Source: a virus. Taken from it: a stretch of 64,000 nt of DNA. The stretch is from IMG/VR virus record IMGVR_UViG_3300042899_000796, positions 1 through 64,000 of that record, one strand, 5' to 3'. Position numbers and translations under genes: made by a program. The notes under the pieces are model-generated. The model was not told where the DNA came from. It made no database searches and saw only the letters and a list, made by a program, of their open reading frames with translations. How positions within the stretch are numbered: the first letter of the stretch is position 1; each line of letters opens with the position of its first letter. Of this stretch, positions 63,301 through 64,000 are shown piece by piece.

Positions 63301-64000
63301 TGGGTTCGCAAATGGTGATAGTGATTCAGGTTGGTTACCTTTACGGTACCCAAATTACGATTACCTTGGTGTACCTAACGCGTCTTTTGTTTCGGCAGAC
63401 AACTTCCCAAATGCAATTTTCTCATTACCAACATCTAATTTTACAGATTATAGTAGCCAGAAAATTTTAATATTACAAAGAGGTGTTGACCCATACTCAC
63501 CTTTAATGATAAATAAATATGGTATAGGAAGAATTTTAGGACACCCAACTGAAGATGCTGTAACTTTTACCGCAATGACAAGGATGAATATACCAATACA
63601 GAATTTACCGAGCGGTAATGGTATTTCAGTTCAAAAACATAATAACCAACAAAATATAACATATTCATCTTATTTCTATAAACCTAACAGTAGTAGTTAT
63701 AGTGCTTATACAACTCCAAATGTTGGGTATTACGGGGCTTTGGATAGAGATTTATCTAAAGTTTACTCGATTTATACACTTCCATTTCTTTCATCTAGTA
63801 ATTATGTTGACCCTATTCCGTCGAATGGTTTTACCGGTGTTGCTAGTAAAACAACAAATAGATGTTATTCACAATCACCTGCGGATAATTTATATGATAA
63901 TTCCGAAGATTTATCAGGTGCAGCAATTTTAACTGTTGGTAAATTTTATGCGACTAGATTTGTGTGTACTAACCAACCTGGTGATTTACAAACAGGTTGT
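60392..64000 (+). CDS. Giant baseplate wedge protein at the gp7 position, with transmembrane-like segments (partial)
   Basis: 1203 codons are open to the right edge, without a stop. It starts MGQSYRIKTELGVNKTINVE and has GFGIPNARVSVFIPISAVD (about 69-88), like a carboxypeptidase-regulatory/CNA-B-like beta fold. The order gp25, gp6 then this gene matches gp7 of T4 (1032 residues). A very unusual stretch at about 501-600 is almost wholly hydrophobic, with phrases such as FFIFSLILQIIQLIGIPLLI and SFGLLLLIAPFVLKGLL. It could form about four transmembrane helices. A Cys-rich turn (ECQTCECV) follows. Two or more further beta domains follow. Role inferred from position; the membrane-like part is seen directly. 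Confidence 0.65.
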   Translation, partial: MGQSYRIKTELGVNKTINVELEQDFEFLEILSLKIQQADVYTRSCAEYGVIVGRVTANNGFGIPNARVSVFIPISAVDESNPLISSIYPYKSPTDKNEDGYRYNLLPYEKSYSAHAATGTLPTREDSLTGSTAVEIYDTYFKYATKTNESGDYMIMGVPLGSQTLVMDVDLSDIGEFSLTPQDLIRMGLATEGQVAGNRFKTSTDLSSLPQIVSLTKQLDVSPLWGDPDICQIAVNRMDFDLRDDANIDIQPTSVFMGSIYSTSDSFRLRKNARPRDDMGNLCSLTTGPGQILAIRQTIQEDSDGNPILEQFQLEQSGNIIDGNGVWMTELPMNLDYFITNEFGEKVLSNDPTVGIPTKGRYRFKVKWSQSGAVSEQTRRPHYLIPNVKEYGWGASTVTNPDRQEGSYYFGLAWSGYTKGFVGNSGPQVTLRNNILDSKINCEDTFYQFQFNRVYTVSNFIDQFKNGGKGRFIGIKEIDSQECEDTVNKFPVNDGFRNFDLFFFIFSLILQIIQLIGIPLLIVYHFIAFLWNNFAVPILAYFIIQFGLNAVYEFSAAYAAAAGATGFSFGLLLLIAPFVLKGLLWTAIALFLALKFKQIVSYKFGRMKLPMITYPECQTCECVSETTKPNPDTENGSPPSAGLISQVSDGNQYNETLTQNNLSINRSWPGIPATDDNFELYFQLESIGEGVALAGQAGKNENPLKFKTLTSNLYTFPNEAQSLYQGITLPPGERVNVYNTRKKFFDNVNKIKVTFSTPTNGNKHHFDNTLTVLSTQDIEPGTLLSFVNTNKSKDKNYILTGTTQAGYAVNGINGIITTSAFTASVSYAGAQSPVLYDIPAFPSECVTSMTIEVKEPGTVSYRTCAGDKVVLSFTAETITPDNPIITGITNSNCIDLSQSGGTADYEITSIGEGCQRYIYPSDIEYYQVLTAITINQTIVNGQPQYSIPNYNNSGPSFWKTLNAPNRLFSIGFANGDSDSGWLPLRYPNYDYLGVPNASFVSADNFPNAIFSLPTSNFTDYSSQKILILQRGVDPYSPLMINKYGIGRILGHPTEDAVTFTAMTRMNIPIQNLPSGNGISVQKHNNQQNITYSSYFYKPNSSSYSAYTTPNVGYYGALDRDLSKVYSIYTLPFLSSSNYVDPIPSNGFTGVASKTTNRCYSQSPADNLYDNSEDLSGAAILTVGKFYATRFVCTNQPGDLQTGC

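Noticed and set aside
1-64000. tRNA genes, integrase or attachment sites
   Set aside because: No cloverleaf-like segment with an intact T-arm sequence and no integrase-like ORF was noticed on reading the intergenic gaps; the gaps are all short.

Overview
The window is a contiguous piece of a large, AT-rich (roughly one third G+C by eye), tailed double-stranded DNA phage genome with a contractile, T4-like tail. Support comes from a recognisable contractile-tail set: sheath, tube, gp26-like protein, tape measure-like protein, gp53-like, gp25 and gp6-like wedge proteins. It also carries a T4-style replication set: family B DNA polymerase, gp32-like single-strand binding protein, UvsX/RecA, 5'-3' exonuclease, gp41/DnaB-type helicase and ribonucleotide reductase. 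Start codons mostly lack a Shine-Dalgarno sequence and sit in A/T-rich leaders, as in Bacteroidota, so a Bacteroidota host is my inference. No terminase, portal, major capsid protein, integrase, tRNA or CRISPR was seen.

Layout. 1-3269 (minus strand): a truncated glycosyltransferase and five small unknown genes, one WYL-like, in one operon. 3321-9904 (plus): four virion surface genes. Three of them contain long Thr/Pro repeats, like mucin stalks, between small globular beads. 9981-16322: six glycosyltransferase-type genes, led by a GT60-like (polypeptide GlcNAc transferase) protein. 16339-19540: a small virion-like protein, then DNA polymerase. 19571-24759 (minus): a small unknown, a putative neck protein, a superoxide dismutase fused to a nuclease-like domain, a SNF2 helicase and a SET-domain protein. 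24802-27685: a putative neck/head-completion protein, three small genes with a shared N-terminal tag, and a tail-completion candidate. 27964-48593: sheath, HAD-like protein, tube, gp26-like gene with an overlapping small +1-frame gene, tape measure, and two giant tail/baseplate genes (1676 and 2566 aa). 48626-49551: two small virion-associated candidates. 49655-57886: replication and nucleotide genes. 57981-64000: baseplate wedge genes gp25, gp6 and a gp7-position giant protein that runs off the window.

How the parts may work together. The PT-repeat virion genes directly followed by a GT60-like gene and other glycosyltransferases suggest that the phage builds glycosylated stalks or fibres on its own particle. 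The motif TATTTAT lies a few to about 35 bases upstream of most structural genes or operons on both strands, and is absent from the replication block except as weak variants. It looks like the late promoter of this phage. In several cases only 4 bases separate it from the ATG, which implies leaderless late mRNAs. Well-formed intrinsic terminators separate the blocks.

Genes missing from a simple long-ORF view are also listed: a 53-codon ribbon-helix-helix-like gene (27682-27843, minus), a 59-codon gp51/chaperone-like gene overlapping the gp26-like gene (33501-33680), and both window-edge partial genes (1-286 and 60392-64000).
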